Shown here one piece after another: positions 52,056 to 62,937 of a stretch of 64,000 nucleotides of DNA. The stretch's first letter is position 1, and every line of letters starts with the position of its first letter. The DNA comes from Blattamonas nauphoetae. Its lineage: Eukaryota; Preaxostyla; Oxymonadida. The DNA lies in NCBI GenBank assembly GCA_033064195.1, contig JARBJD010000179.1, positions 1 through 64,000 of the forward strand, given 5' to 3'. Under the pieces are notes generated by a model that searched no databases, was not told where the DNA came from, and worked only from the letters and a program-made list of their open reading frames with translations. Position numbers and translations under genes: made by a program.

Positions 52056-55000
52056 GTCACCTGAAAACCCGGTAGTAAATAACAAATCGGTAGTTTTTTT
52101 TGGGGTCCCAAAAGCGTAGAGTAACACTGGATTTCTGATTTTTTCGACAATTTTTCAATCTAAATGACATTTTTATGAATAAATGAAGTGTCCTAGGTGG
52201 TTCAGAACAAATAGTTTTGATTACCCAGCATGATTTTCTCATGCTCTTGGAAAGTTGATCTCGTTGTATCTTCATAACCAGACAAAATTTTGACCTGAAA
52301 TTTTCGCGAAAATGAATGTTTTGAGAAATGTAAACTTTTGATATTTCAACTTTTTTTCTTCGACGATAAGGATGAGCAACGGACGGACAAAAAGACGTTC
52401 AACTCGGACAACGGACAGCGGACAGGTCCAAGTGAAAAAGAAGTGCTTCATGTGGCCTAAATCAATGTGATTGACACTCAATTCGTTAATAAATAAGTGA
52501 ATAGTGGTGATTAAATTCAGATTTTGTCTTTCATCAAAATGATAAACGAGTACTAGAGAATTTGGACAAAAAGACCCATTAATTGCAGAAATGTCCGAGC
52601 TTGTCCGATCTTGGACATTCACTCAATTGTTGAAAAAACGAATCATCTGAATTTCTTCACAATCCAATTGTGATCAGATCAAAATGGACAAAACTGTCCT
52701 GTCCTGGACATGTCCGGATCGTCCTCCCCATCTCAAGTTAATTTCGTCGTCCCATTTCTTTCAGGGTCACTTAAATCGGTTTTCACTTCGAAATTCCATT
52801 CTTCACATCATTTTCTAGCAACCACTCATTCTGCGATACTTTTATAAACTCATTCCGGGAATTCAGTTCATTTCCGATTTGACACATTATTTCTCTTTCA
52901 ATGATGTTACACGTCAGAATTCAGTCAATGATAGTAGTATCTTATTTCAAACATGATCGAATCAATTTGCCTTCAAAATTCGCCGCTCTGTTGCACACTT
53001 TGTTGGTTTGTTGATGATCTTGACTGGTATCTCGTTCCTTTTGGTTCAAGATGTTTTCTTATAAAGAAATTTCTCATTTTGAATCCAGATACGATGCTTT
53101 CTCGCCCTTATCCAAATGAGATGGTCGTTACACTCTCATTTGTCGCCCTAAATGAACGGATCGTTTTCTACCTCGAAATAGTCTGTATTACACTTTTTCC
53201 GAATCAAAATGATTCATATTCATATTATTGATCGCTTTTTTCACATTTATTATTGTTGATCTTCCCTCCAGAAGGCAGATTGACCTGTCGATCCTGTGAA
53301 GACGGAATAGATGAGGCCAAAGGAGGACAAACCGAGCTGATTCGTAAACAATGAACTGGGAGTTGGGACGAAGAGACAAAACAGAGTGAGAGGAGAGGAC
53401 GATCTTCATAATCGAGGGTCCGAGCTCGTGAACAATGGAGTTGGAGAAAAAGAACGAAACGGAAACATCAAACGAAACCAATTTGAAAAGTATGCTTCTC
53501 CCTACTCTGACTTACAGATATTTCTTCATTTTTATGACAATAAGTGTCCTGACTATACAGAAATTTAAAGTGGAACAGTTAATCGATAAAACATGAGACA
53601 GACTTCTCAGAAAGATGCAGAACGTATGTAATCATTCGTAAAGTGAATGAGGTTTTTTCAGTCCATCCCTTCCTTCTCACAGCCACTCACATCTATTCAT
53701 CTCCTCCTCCACCCTCATGAGATCGAATGACAGAATGGGAAAGGAAACAGGTGACTGAGAGAGAAGAGCGAGAGAAAGAGGAAGAGAAGCGGAGAGAAGA
53801 TGAGAGAAAGCAGATTGAAGAAAGGGTGATGAAGGAATTGGAGGAAGAACGAAGAAAGGAAGATGAGGAAAAAGCGAGGCGAGAAGAAGATAGGAAGAGG
53901 AGAGAAGAAGAGGAAAGAATTGAACGAGAAGCGAAGCGAAGATGGGAAGATGAAGAAAGACGAAGCAAAGAAGATGCGAAACGATGGGAAGAGGAAGAGC
54001 GAAAGAAAATTGAAGAAAGAGTGCGGAAAGAACTCACTGAAGAGAAGCAATGAGAAGAGGAGAGAAAGGAGGAACTTCGGAAAGGAAGAAGAACGGAAGA
54101 TGAAGGAAGAAGCAAAAAGGAAGGAAGAAGAAGCGAGAAGGAAGGAGGAAGAAGAGAAAAAGCGAATTCAGGAACGAGTGAGGCGTGAAATCGCAGAAGA
54201 GAAGAAAGGAAGAGGAGAGGCGAAGGGAGGAAGAGAAGAAAGCGAATATTCCCCCAAAGAAGTCAGAATGGGAAAGGAAGCAAGAAGCTGAACGAGAAGC
54301 AGCGGGAGAGAAACAACGAAAGATCAGAGAGGATTTGGAGCGAGAGAGACAACGAGCAGCTCAGAAAGACTCAGCGACGATCGAGACAGGATCGAGTGTG
54401 TCAAGTGCGTTTGCTCGCTGGGGCATTGGGAAGATGATCGACACTGGAGTTGGATCTCGTCCAGTCGGTCCCCAACTGACATCATCGTCATCTCGAGGCA
54501 ACTTCTCTCAGAAACGAGAAGAAGACGAACGAAAGAAAAAGGAAGAAGAAGAACAAAGAAAGAAGGAAGAAGCAAAACGTCAAAAAGAGGAAGCAGACCG
54601 GAGACAAAAGAGATCGATGAGGAGCGCATGCGAGCCGACATGCTCAATCGGGAAAGAGAGGCTGAAGAGGAAAGAAGAATCCCACAGGAGAAGGACGATC
54701 AAGACCGCGAAGAGAAGGAGCGTTTGAGACGGAAAGAGGATGAGAATCGGCGAGAACAGGAAAGACGGGAGGAGAGAGAGCGGAATGAGAGGATGGAAGA
54801 GGAAAGGAGGAAAGAGGAGAAGAGGAGGGAAGATGAGGAGAGAGAGAAAAAGGAGAGAATCAAACGAGAAGTTCAGGAGACGCTTCGGAAGGAGAAGGAA
54901 GCGGAAGAACGAAGGAAGAAAGAGGAACAACAAAAGGAGGAGGAGAGAGAAAGGGAGGCCGAACGAAAACGTCAAGCTGAAAGTCAGAAAAAGTCAGAGT

Positions 55001-56475
55001 GGGAGAGGAAGCAAAATGCTGAGAGAGAAGCAGCGGAAGAGAAGCAGCGAAAGATCAGAGAGGATTTGGAGCGAGAGAGGCAACGAGCAGCTCAGAAAGA
55101 CTCAGCGACGATCGAGACCGGATCGAGTGTGTCCAGTGCATTTGCTCGCTGGGGCATTGGGAAGATGATCGACACGTCCAGTTCTCCAGCTCGCCCAGTT
55201 GGCCCGTCAACTTCAACTGGTGCGAGTTCACGCGGCAGCTTCTCTCAGAAACGAGAAGAAGACGAACGAAAGAAGAAAGAGGAAGAGGAACAACGAAGGA
55301 AGGAGGAAGAAGGAAAGCGGCACTTCGACAATGTGAACTAAACCTCCTGGGAAACACCCACACCCTCACAAGATGATACTGAACCATCCCGAGACTCCAC
55401 TGACGCCCTTTCCATTTTCATCGATGAATGTCGGACCAGCCAGCGGGCGTGTGTGGCAGATCTGACAAGAATGACAAGACAGGAAGCAGCGAAAATGAAG
55501 AGGAGAGAAGAGGAGATGAATCGGAGAATGAGGAACAACGAAGTTGATACGAGACGAAGGGAGAGAAACGAAATGATGAGAGGAGACACTCCGAAAGGAA
55601 CTTCCTCACAATCAGTCCATCAAAAACCACATAAAGGCCATACCGACTCGATCATTCGTTCTCGTCCTTCCCTTCCACACCTATTTCTATCCATCCTCTT
55701 TCTCTTCTCCATCCAACTCTTTCTCTTCATCTTCTCTGTTCTCCATCACATCTCTCTTCATCTTTTCCTCCTCTCCTATTTCTTAAAAATGATTCAATTC
55801 TCCAAGTTAGTCAATAAATTTCAGAAAAAGTTGATCAAACCCTTTTTGAAAAGTTACGAGCAATGACATCCTAATTAGGCGCTGTCCGAGGACGGACAGC
55901 GCCTCACCTTGTCCGGACAATTGCTCCTCCCTATTCGACGATCGCAAAATCATGGTTTTTCATCGGTTTTCAAGGAATTTTCAGAGAGTCTTCGAACTTG
56001 TCACTCACCATTCACCTTGTATGCAAAATTGACCAGTTTGATTCGATTGTGACAGTGTTGACATCATTTTGATGAATTTTGAAAACGGGATTCCCATCTG
56101 ATGCACGGTGAGAGGTCAATTTCAGACACCCGTTAAAAGTGGATTTCACATTCTCTCGAGGGGGATAAATTTTTTGAAAAGTTGAAATATCTAAAGTTTA
56201 CATTTCTCAAAACATTCATTTTCGCGAAAATTTCAGGTCAAAATTTTGTCTGGTTATGAAGATACAACGAGATCAACTTTCCAAGAGCATGAGAAAATCA
56301 TGCTGGGTAATCAAAACTATTTGTTCTGAACCACCTAGGACACTTCATTTATTCATAAAAATGTCATTTAGATTGAAAAATTGTCGAAAAAATCAGAAAT
56401 CCAGTGTTACTCTACGCTTTTGGGACCCCAAAAAAAACTACCGATTTGTTATTTACTACCGGGTTTTCAGGTGAC
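52056..56475. mobile_element. TIR element with TA duplication carrying a coiled-coil gene (element 9)
   Basis: Ends GTCACCTGAAAACCCGG at 52056 and reverse complement ending at 56475, TA on both sides (52054-52055, 56476-56477). Arms match over about 300 bases (52056-52355 and 56174-56475). The spacer holds TGTCCG/CGGACA-rich blocks near 52370-52720 and 55870-55930, an AT-rich stretch, and a long purine-rich gene at 53.7-55.9 kb. No transposase. It lies about 200 bases upstream of the HEAT-like gene start at 51852. Confidence 0.85.
53727..55866 (+). pseudogene. Highly charged coiled-coil gene carried in element 9, duplicated inside
   Basis: Starts MTEWERKQVTEREEREKEEE. Almost the whole product is Glu/Arg/Lys coiled coil. 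A distinctive module (KIREDLERERQRAAQKDSAT, SSVSSAFARWGIGKMIDT, FSQKREEDERKKKEEEEQR) occurs twice, near 54310-54590 and 55050-55310, so the gene contains an internal duplication. Frame changes occur near 54050, 54240 and 54610. TAA at 55339-55341 is in frame and coding continues (STDALSIFIDECRTSQRACV, TRMTRQEAAKMKRREEEMN) to TGA at 55864-55866. The last 60 residues are hydrophobic and Phe/Leu-rich. A cytoskeletal or scaffold role is only a guess. Confidence 0.5.
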
Positions 56476-56477
56476 TA

Positions 56478-57186
56478 ACGCTCTGTTCTTTTTCCGTTTC
56501 ATTCGTTGTATTCCTCAAATATTGATACTTGCTCGTAAGAAGGTTAAAAAAATGAAGTGTGATGTCCAGCTTTGGGACGAAATATCTTTCCAACGTGCCC
56601 TCAGACGAACGAATCCATGTCATGTTTTGGCCACAAAGAAAAAGGCCCAAAAAGAAAGATGAAATCGTTGAGACAGGTCGAGCACCAATCTAGAGGGGTG
56701 GAGAGAGGAGTACGAGAGAGAAGAAAGGGTTTGAAAGGAAACACTTGAAAGATGAGAAAGAGAGGAGAAGATGATCAAATTGGGTGCATTTGGGTTGGAT
56801 GCTGTCCATAACAATCGCGAGACAGCGATGTCGTCGCCAATTCCCAGGACGGTGATCACAGCTGAAAATCATCGAACGGGTCTTGGACGAGGCTGTTCAC
56901 GACTCCAGCGACCATCTGGTCGAAATGGGAGGGTGAGAAACGAAAACTACAAAGGAAACATGTATGAGTGAACAGAATACGAAGGAGAAGAGAAAGAAAT
57001 GCAAATGTTGGGAAAAGTGTAGAGCGAATGGAGACAGATTATCGCTCTGCAGATGAAATCAAGTTTGTCAACAAGGACAGGCCACCATGTGTCGAATTCA
57101 CGCAGAGAATCGAACAGTGGAGGATGGCCAGTCTGAGAAGTGCATCAAATCCAAGCAACGGGTTGGAGAAGAACTTGGGGAATCGT
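56478..57186. other. Stretch between element 9 and the large beta-helix gene
   Basis: No convincing gene. The minus strand has readable pieces (GIGDDIAVSRLLWTASNPNA at about 56.8 kb; CSILCVNSTHGGLSLLTNL at about 57.1 kb) that resemble tail parts of the beta-helix gene next door, perhaps its decayed 3' end. A block near 57060 (GGACAGGCCACCATG) recurs near 57480 (GGACAGACCACCATG). Confidence 0.35.
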
Positions 57187-57528
57187 TCAGGAGCACAGAG
57201 GGAGGTCATATTTGGGAAAGAGAAAGAAGAACGCTGGCGAAGAGTTGGCATAAGAACGCCAAGTGAATCCCAGAAACGATGAATGGATAGATAAGACAAG
57301 CTGATGGAGAAAGCAATGAAACGCAGACGAAAAGAAAGAGGCAGAAAGGCCTGAAAATGAATGGGAGGGAACAAAGCTCCAACACTGAGAGGATGGGGCC
57401 TCCGAAGACGTCGAAAAGTGGAGGGGCGAGTGAAGGAGTATGATCCCTCTGCAAACTGAACAAGGACAGTCGACAAGGACAGACCACCATGGGTCAAAAT
57501 CACGGGAGAACCACATGATAGGTTATCG

Positions 57529-60500
57529 CTAATGAGAAGAGTGGACAGCTCCAAGCGACAGTGATCGGAGAGCATCTGATTGAGTGTGGATACGAAACGA
57601 TGATGGTTGGGAAGATCGGACAACGAGCCGGCAGTTCGAGAAAATCGAGCTCTTTCGGATGATCTGAGGGACCAGTCGTCCTCGTTCAACCACAACGGCA
57701 GCTCTGCTTTCTGATCCCCCATGCACAACTCTTCTCTTCTTCGTCTGCTCAACCAGCACAATTCGCCCGTGAGCATTTCGCTTCAGTGCTGTTGATGCCA
57801 GATCCTCCTCGAACCAGCTGTCTGTGAACGAAATCAGGCACAATCGGTCTCCACAGCTGATCCACACTCCTCCTGAAGAGTCCCCACTTCCCACTCCACT
57901 GTTGTTCACAAACAGACACGAATCAAGAGACACTTCCCAACGAGACGAGCCGACACCGATGGACGGCGAGTCGGTGTTGATGGAAGACATGCTGGTGGAG
58001 ATGGAGGATGAGGCGGTGTTCGTTGAAGATGAGCCGATGTCGATGTGAAGAGCGGTTCCACACAAAACGTCATTTTGTTCAAGGGAGCCACAATCGACGA
58101 ATACACATCCCACAAACTCGATCTTCGTCTGAGTTGTTGAGATGGTCACCAGTCCCTTCGCTGTTTGAGAAGAACTAGATTTCGTCATTCGAGTTGACAC
58201 GAATTGAGAATTGGCGAGGGAGAATGATGACGAAGGGTGGGTCGAGTGGAATAAGAGAAGTGGGGCATTGAGAACAGTGCAATTCTCAACAACCACATCG
58301 GAGAGAATCATTGCCAGTTCGTTCGAAGGTTCCGAATGAGAAATCAGACTCACTCCATCACGGAACGAGCAAGCTTTGATGGAAATATCTGAGAACGAAA
58401 GGTGTCCAGAGACGAGTCCACACAGACCCATCCCAATATGTTCTCCATCAATTCCGCTGATTCTCACTTGTTCGATCGAGCATTTTCCAGATCCACCAAT
58501 CACAAAGAGAGGATGGGTGGAGGAGAGAGTGTGGGTGAACGAGGGGAGCGAGAGGGAAAGTGCTGACAGAATCACTTCTCCTCCACTGACCATCAACAAT
58601 CCCTCTTTTCCTTTTGGTGTGGAAATCTCTTCTTCAACAACAATCTCTCCTTTTCTTCCGAACATCCTCACAATCGTGAGACTCATTTTTCCAACCTCCA
58701 CTCCACCCCCAAATCCCGCTTGCTTGTCAATCTGAACAACGACTTCTCGATCCGCTTGCTCCGAAGGATCTCTCTCCCATCCAACGCTGATTGACAAACA
58801 CGGTTTCTGATGAGTCCCACAAAATGTGATGTCGTTGCTTCCTGATCCAGAAACAATCACCACAAGTGCTCTGGAGGGGACATCAAACTTCATTCCGGCG
58901 TTCAAAAGAATGTGAATTCCATCAGAACTCAATGCTTGGAGTGTGTACACTGTGTCATAATCGAGGTGAGGTGTGGTGTTGGAGTCGAGTGAGATTTCAA
59001 ATTCCACAATTTCGATGGATTTCTGAGAGCCTGTGAACGTCTCAGACGGAAGTTCTGACAAAGACATCGAGAATGAGTCACTTGGAAGGGCTCGACCACG
59101 CATGGTGACGACAACATGTGTTCTCTGATCATTCAGTGCAGCGGAGACAGAAACGATTCGAGCAGGATCTGCAGGTGTTTGGAAAGTCAGAGGAGCGATG
59201 AAGATGGCACTGACGCCGTCTGTGCTGGTGAGAGAGGAGATCGTGTATGTCTGTCCAAATTTCAGTTCTATCTCACTCTCTCTCAACGAATACACCACAG
59301 CTGTCGCTTTCCCACTCGAAGAATCTGACCATTCAACTGAAAGAGAGATCTTTGTTCCATTCGCTGAGGAAACTACTAGAGTGTCCGCGCTCGATGGCAG
59401 TCCGAGACAGACAAGGTCGATTTCAATCGTCGATTTTGAGTCATCAGTGAACCTCACTTCTCCAACATTCGTCAGGCGGGGTGGATCGGGAGTGGTGAAG
59501 AGAAGACGAGAGGGATCGAGAAAGACAGGTTCAGACGATCCTTCCTTCATGACCAAGTTGACTTCATATTGAGTGTTTGGCGAGAACTTGCTTCCTTCCC
59601 CAAACAGCGAGATGCTGACTTCGGTGGAGACCATGTCCAGCGTCTCGCCTTCTGTCAACCCATCAAAAGAGACAGAGAGCTGGAAATTATCAATCCCCTC
59701 AATTTGAAAATCGTACGTTCCAGCGAAGATACTCTTCCCGACGAGACACAGCCAAGCATGATCCAGACCTGCCCCGGTTCGGCAGACAACGCGATTGAAT
59801 TGAGAGCGAAACGGCATGACAAGGGTGAGAGAGTTCGAGGTGAGGTTTGTCCCGTTGATTGACTGTCCGATCACAGAATACGTTTCTCCGTGTTGCAGGA
59901 TTTCCCAATCACCACATGCCGCAGTGAACGACGATGTTGTGCTTTTGTATGGGAATGGGAATGGGAAGGCGAGGAGACGTTGGATCTTTGGAGCAGAGTT
60001 GGACGTTGTCTCGCCCTCAAGCTCCGAGTTGTCCACCAACACCAGCATCATCCCTTCAACGACATCCGAAACTGTCGCCAGCAGCGTGGCTGAGACCCCA
60101 TCAGGCTCCAACCTTGCCTCGATCGACCGAAGTGTTCGATTTGTTGTCGTCTGTGGAATGACAGAATTGTCAATCCCTCCTCCAGCAACATAAAAATAGC
60201 AACTGGCATTTCCCGACGTCGAGTCACAATTCGTCACATTCGGCCTCAGCGCTGCCACCGTGAAATTGAAAGAATAAAAATCATTCCCATAATAACCGTA
60301 ATTCTCTCGGAATTGAGCAGATGCCATTCTGAGTGAAATACAGCTTTGAAAGAACAGAGCTCCCCCTCCTTGTCCACCTTCGCCGGCATAACAGTGTTGG
60401 AACACGGAGTTGGAAATGATGATGGATGTGACGTTTACGAAAGCCATTCCGCCTCCGGCTGCATGTGGACGTGTGACTGTGCTGTTTTGGAAGAATGATG

Positions 60501-61818
60501 ATGAGATCGTTGCTGTTGTTGCGAATCGGACGCCAACACTTCTTCCGAACTCATAACATGAACAGTTCACAAATGACGACGACGTCAAAGTGAAGGGATA
60601 GTTCGCTGCTGAATGGTAAAAACTAACAGCGCCTCCAAACGCTTTTGTGGAGAGAACGCGAGCAAAGGAGCATTCTGAGATCGACAATGAAGACGGGGCA
60701 TCGTCATGATAGATGGCGGATCCCTGTTCGGATTGAATCATCGTATGGAAAGTACAGCGGGTGAAGATGATTTCTGATGCGGTGGTGGATGAATCAAAGT
60801 GATATTGAGTGTCTGACGACGAGCGATGTTGCAGAGCATAGTGCGGTCCTTCGGAAGGTTCGAGAGAGGAGTCGCAATGAGAGAACGACGAATTCTGGCA
60901 CAGAAGGTCGCCTCCGCGGTTCATGTCGAGTGATGTGGTCCCAGTCAGGTGGTTGTTGCTGTGAGTGACTGAAGTGCCGATTATCTTTTGCGAGAAGAGC
61001 GATGAGCGCGGCACGTTTTGTGATGGCGACGACGTCACGTTTCGGAAGCTCCCCGCTACAAGGAACGTCTCCACGCCGATTTCGGTCGTCCTGAAATCAC
61101 CAGAGTCACTTGGAACGGATGAGAAGTCCATGAGAGGGCCTGTTCCGCGAAGGAGAGTGCAATCTGATAGAGACATCGAAACGCAGTGAATCGAATGAAG
61201 AGGACGAGTGGAACCATGACGTGAATGATCTGAGGGCGGTGGAGTTAATTCGCCGAAAATTCCCAGAGGGAGGAGGGTGTGTGGGCTTGACGATGTGTGA
61301 GTGGTGTCAATAAGGCTAACCGATGTTTCATCTCTCCCCAAGGTTGCAAAGAGTACAAATGGAGATGCCTGAGAATTCGAGACAATTGAGCATGTTTTAA
61401 GTGCCAATGTTGACGATGAGATCTTGCTCAGCGAAATTCCTTCCTTTCCACAATCAAAATGGATGTCGGAGAGGAAAATCGAAGTATTCGAAATTAGAAA
61501 TATGGCAGAAATCAAATTGGTTTGAATGTAAAACTCCTTTCTCGCCTTTTGTTGCGAGTTTGGGTGTTGTCTGACAGACGACGAATGAAGAATAGTTGTC
61601 TTATCACCCCAGAGAGAAACATCCATCGAATCGAGTAGATATTCTTCCGCGTGATAGAAAGGGTCAAGAAGTGCAATTTTTGACGTCTTCAAATGTGTTG
61701 GATCGATTTCGAGCTGAACGCCGATGCTGAATACTGTAGCATGATCAAGTGGAGGAGATGTTGTTCCAGAGATCAAAGATGTGACCAATATGAAGAGAAC
61801 GAGAATGGAAATCATCAA
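57529..61818 (-). CDS. Large secreted beta-helix protein (1429 residues)
   Basis: One open frame from a clear signal peptide (MMISILVLFILVTSLISGT). Residues 60-300: N-terminal beta region; 330-540: beta-helix rungs (TKAFGGAVSFYHSAANYPF, AAGGGMAFVNVTSIIISNS, GGQGGGALFFQSCISLRMAS). Residues 600-1000: repeated immunoglobulin-like modules of about 90 residues (DTLVVSSANGTKISLSVEWS; ALPSDSFSMSLSELPSETFT). From about 1010 a new helix module begins at VIVSGSGSNDITFCGTHQKP, then rungs to the end. The frame ends at TAG followed closely by TAA; continued reading reaches TGA at 57187 but looks less coding-like, and a shifted frame (57776-57039) also has family-like wording, so the C-terminus is unsettled. 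Presumably a cell-surface or secreted adhesin-like protein. Confidence 0.75.
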   Translation of the reverse strand: MMISILVLFILVTSLISGTTSPPLDHATVFSIGVQLEIDPTHLKTSKIALLDPFYHAEEYLLDSMDVSLWGDKTTILHSSSVRQHPNSQQKARKEFYIQTNLISAIFLISNTSIFLSDIHFDCGKEGISLSKISSSTLALKTCSIVSNSQASPFVLFATLGRDETSVSLIDTTHTSSSPHTLLPLGIFGELTPPPSDHSRHGSTRPLHSIHCVSMSLSDCTLLRGTGPLMDFSSVPSDSGDFRTTEIGVETFLVAGSFRNVTSSPSQNVPRSSLFSQKIIGTSVTHSNNHLTGTTSLDMNRGGDLLCQNSSFSHCDSSLEPSEGPHYALQHRSSSDTQYHFDSSTTASEIIFTRCTFHTMIQSEQGSAIYHDDAPSSLSISECSFARVLSTKAFGGAVSFYHSAANYPFTLTSSSFVNCSCYEFGRSVGVRFATTATISSSFFQNSTVTRPHAAGGGMAFVNVTSIIISNSVFQHCYAGEGGQGGGALFFQSCISLRMASAQFRENYGYYGNDFYSFNFTVAALRPNVTNCDSTSGNASCYFYVAGGGIDNSVIPQTTTNRTLRSIEARLEPDGVSATLLATVSDVVEGMMLVLVDNSELEGETTSNSAPKIQRLLAFPFPFPYKSTTSSFTAACGDWEILQHGETYSVIGQSINGTNLTSNSLTLVMPFRSQFNRVVCRTGAGLDHAWLCLVGKSIFAGTYDFQIEGIDNFQLSVSFDGLTEGETLDMVSTEVSISLFGEGSKFSPNTQYEVNLVMKEGSSEPVFLDPSRLLFTTPDPPRLTNVGEVRFTDDSKSTIEIDLVCLGLPSSADTLVVSSANGTKISLSVEWSDSSSGKATAVVYSLRESEIELKFGQTYTISSLTSTDGVSAIFIAPLTFQTPADPARIVSVSAALNDQRTHVVVTMRGRALPSDSFSMSLSELPSETFTGSQKSIEIVEFEISLDSNTTPHLDYDTVYTLQALSSDGIHILLNAGMKFDVPSRALVVIVSGSGSNDITFCGTHQKPCLSISVGWERDPSEQADREVVVQIDKQAGFGGGVEVGKMSLTIVRMFGRKGEIVVEEEISTPKGKEGLLMVSGGEVILSALSLSLPSFTHTLSSTHPLFVIGGSGKCSIEQVRISGIDGEHIGMGLCGLVSGHLSFSDISIKACSFRDGVSLISHSEPSNELAMILSDVVVENCTVLNAPLLLFHSTHPSSSFSLANSQFVSTRMTKSSSSQTAKGLVTISTTQTKIEFVGCVFVDCGSLEQNDVLCGTALHIDIGSSSTNTASSSISTSMSSINTDSPSIGVGSSRWEVSLDSCLFVNNSGVGSGDSSGGVWISCGDRLCLISFTDSWFEEDLASTALKRNAHGRIVLVEQTKKRRVVHGGSESRAAVVVERGRLVPQIIRKSSIFSNCRLVVRSSQPSSFRIHTQSDALRSLSLGAVHSSH

Positions 61819-62937
61819 GTTTTTGATTTTGGTGATAAATCTGGATGCAAACTTTGGGTGAGATCACTTTCAAAATCATAAAAGTGCGTCAATCAAGTTT
61901 CCTTGACCTCAAACTCGTCTGAATCATCGTTGTTGAAAACGATCATAACCAAATTGAGAAAAGTTGTATGAGAAAGTATGAGATAAAAAAAAGTTGAAAG
62001 TGAAGTGTGAGATGAATCGAAGCGATATGGGTGAGAAGAAGTGAGCTTGTCCAAAAGGAAGGAAGGCAATCAGTCGAAACATGTTGAAAGATTTGCTCAA
62101 CGCAGACGAAGCAGAACAGAACCAACTCAGAGGGATCCGAGTCTGGATGAGATGCGTCTTGGGTGTCATGTGAAAGAGAGCGTGTCTGATGATGTGAACG
62201 CGCGTGAAGTGACCGCCATTGTATGAAAGGTGAACGAAGAGCTTGAAGCTGTCAGAAGAATTATGACAGAAGGAAAGAAAGAGAAAAGAATGCGTCTTGA
62301 CTTGAACAAGGTGGGATGTTGTCATGGCGAATGGTGTGAACACTCAGTTCATCACAATATTCAGGGTTTTGTGTTTCCGTCAGGAAAAGCGACTTGAGTC
62401 TTCAGATTCGTTTGTGCGACTGAATATGAAGACGAATGTGGGAGTGTGAGAGTCTGTGTAGTGTTCAGTTTTTGTGACGTGAAGTCGAGAACTGGGATGG
62501 TAACAGAGAGTGTCTCCCCAGTCTGAGATAGTGTTGTTTTGGTGACGTGGATAGGCTGATTGTGGTGTTGTTAATGTGTGGCACGAGGCCAGGTTCAGAA
62601 GATGACGGAATCGACAATTCCGGAACGTGCAAACAAAGAGATGTTGTGAAGTGTGATGTCTCTTTTTGGCGTGGTCGATGCACGTTGGTGAAGAATGGTA
62701 GGATTGTGAATGAAAATGTGTGGTGATGTTGTGATTTAGGTGACGTGAGAGGAGACTGATGTCTGGTTGAGAGAACTCGTTTGTGTTGAATGAAGACGGT
62801 GGCCGAGAGAAATCGTCAGAAGAGAGTCTGTGTCGTTGAATGATGAATGTGAGATGAAAATGAGAGCGAACTGCAACTTCTGAGAGTGTGACATGAGTGT
62901 GGTGATTGATTGTGACGTGCGATGATCGTGCTGTTGG
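61819..62937. other. Intergenic region between two minus-strand beta-helix genes
   Basis: It holds the 3' flank of the pseudokinase gene (62937 downward). 61985-62170 matches the 3' flank at 21790-21960. The part 62460-62900 is GT-rich with several GTGACGTG words. No gene seen; short ORFs have low-complexity Ser/Phe/Leu composition. Confidence 0.4.
61985..62170 (-). repeat. 3'-flank repeat shared with 21790-21960
   Basis: Read on the minus strand, the order of words is the same as downstream of the gene at 20216-21820: CATCCAGACTCGGA, TTCTGCTTCGTCTGCGTTGA, TGATTGCCTTCCTTCCTTTT, TCACCCATATCGCTTCGATT. Confidence 0.65.

Noticed and set aside
53693-54115. Minus-strand Ser/Phe-rich ORFs opposite the coiled-coil gene
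   Set aside because: Mirror of GA-rich coding DNA; no real sequence features.
57187-57776. Alternative minus-strand frame as the true C-terminus of the large beta-helix protein
   Set aside because: It has some family-like wording (a repeated HGGLSL phrase) but becomes Phe/Leu/Ser-rich and UTR-like; not enough to replace the long frame.
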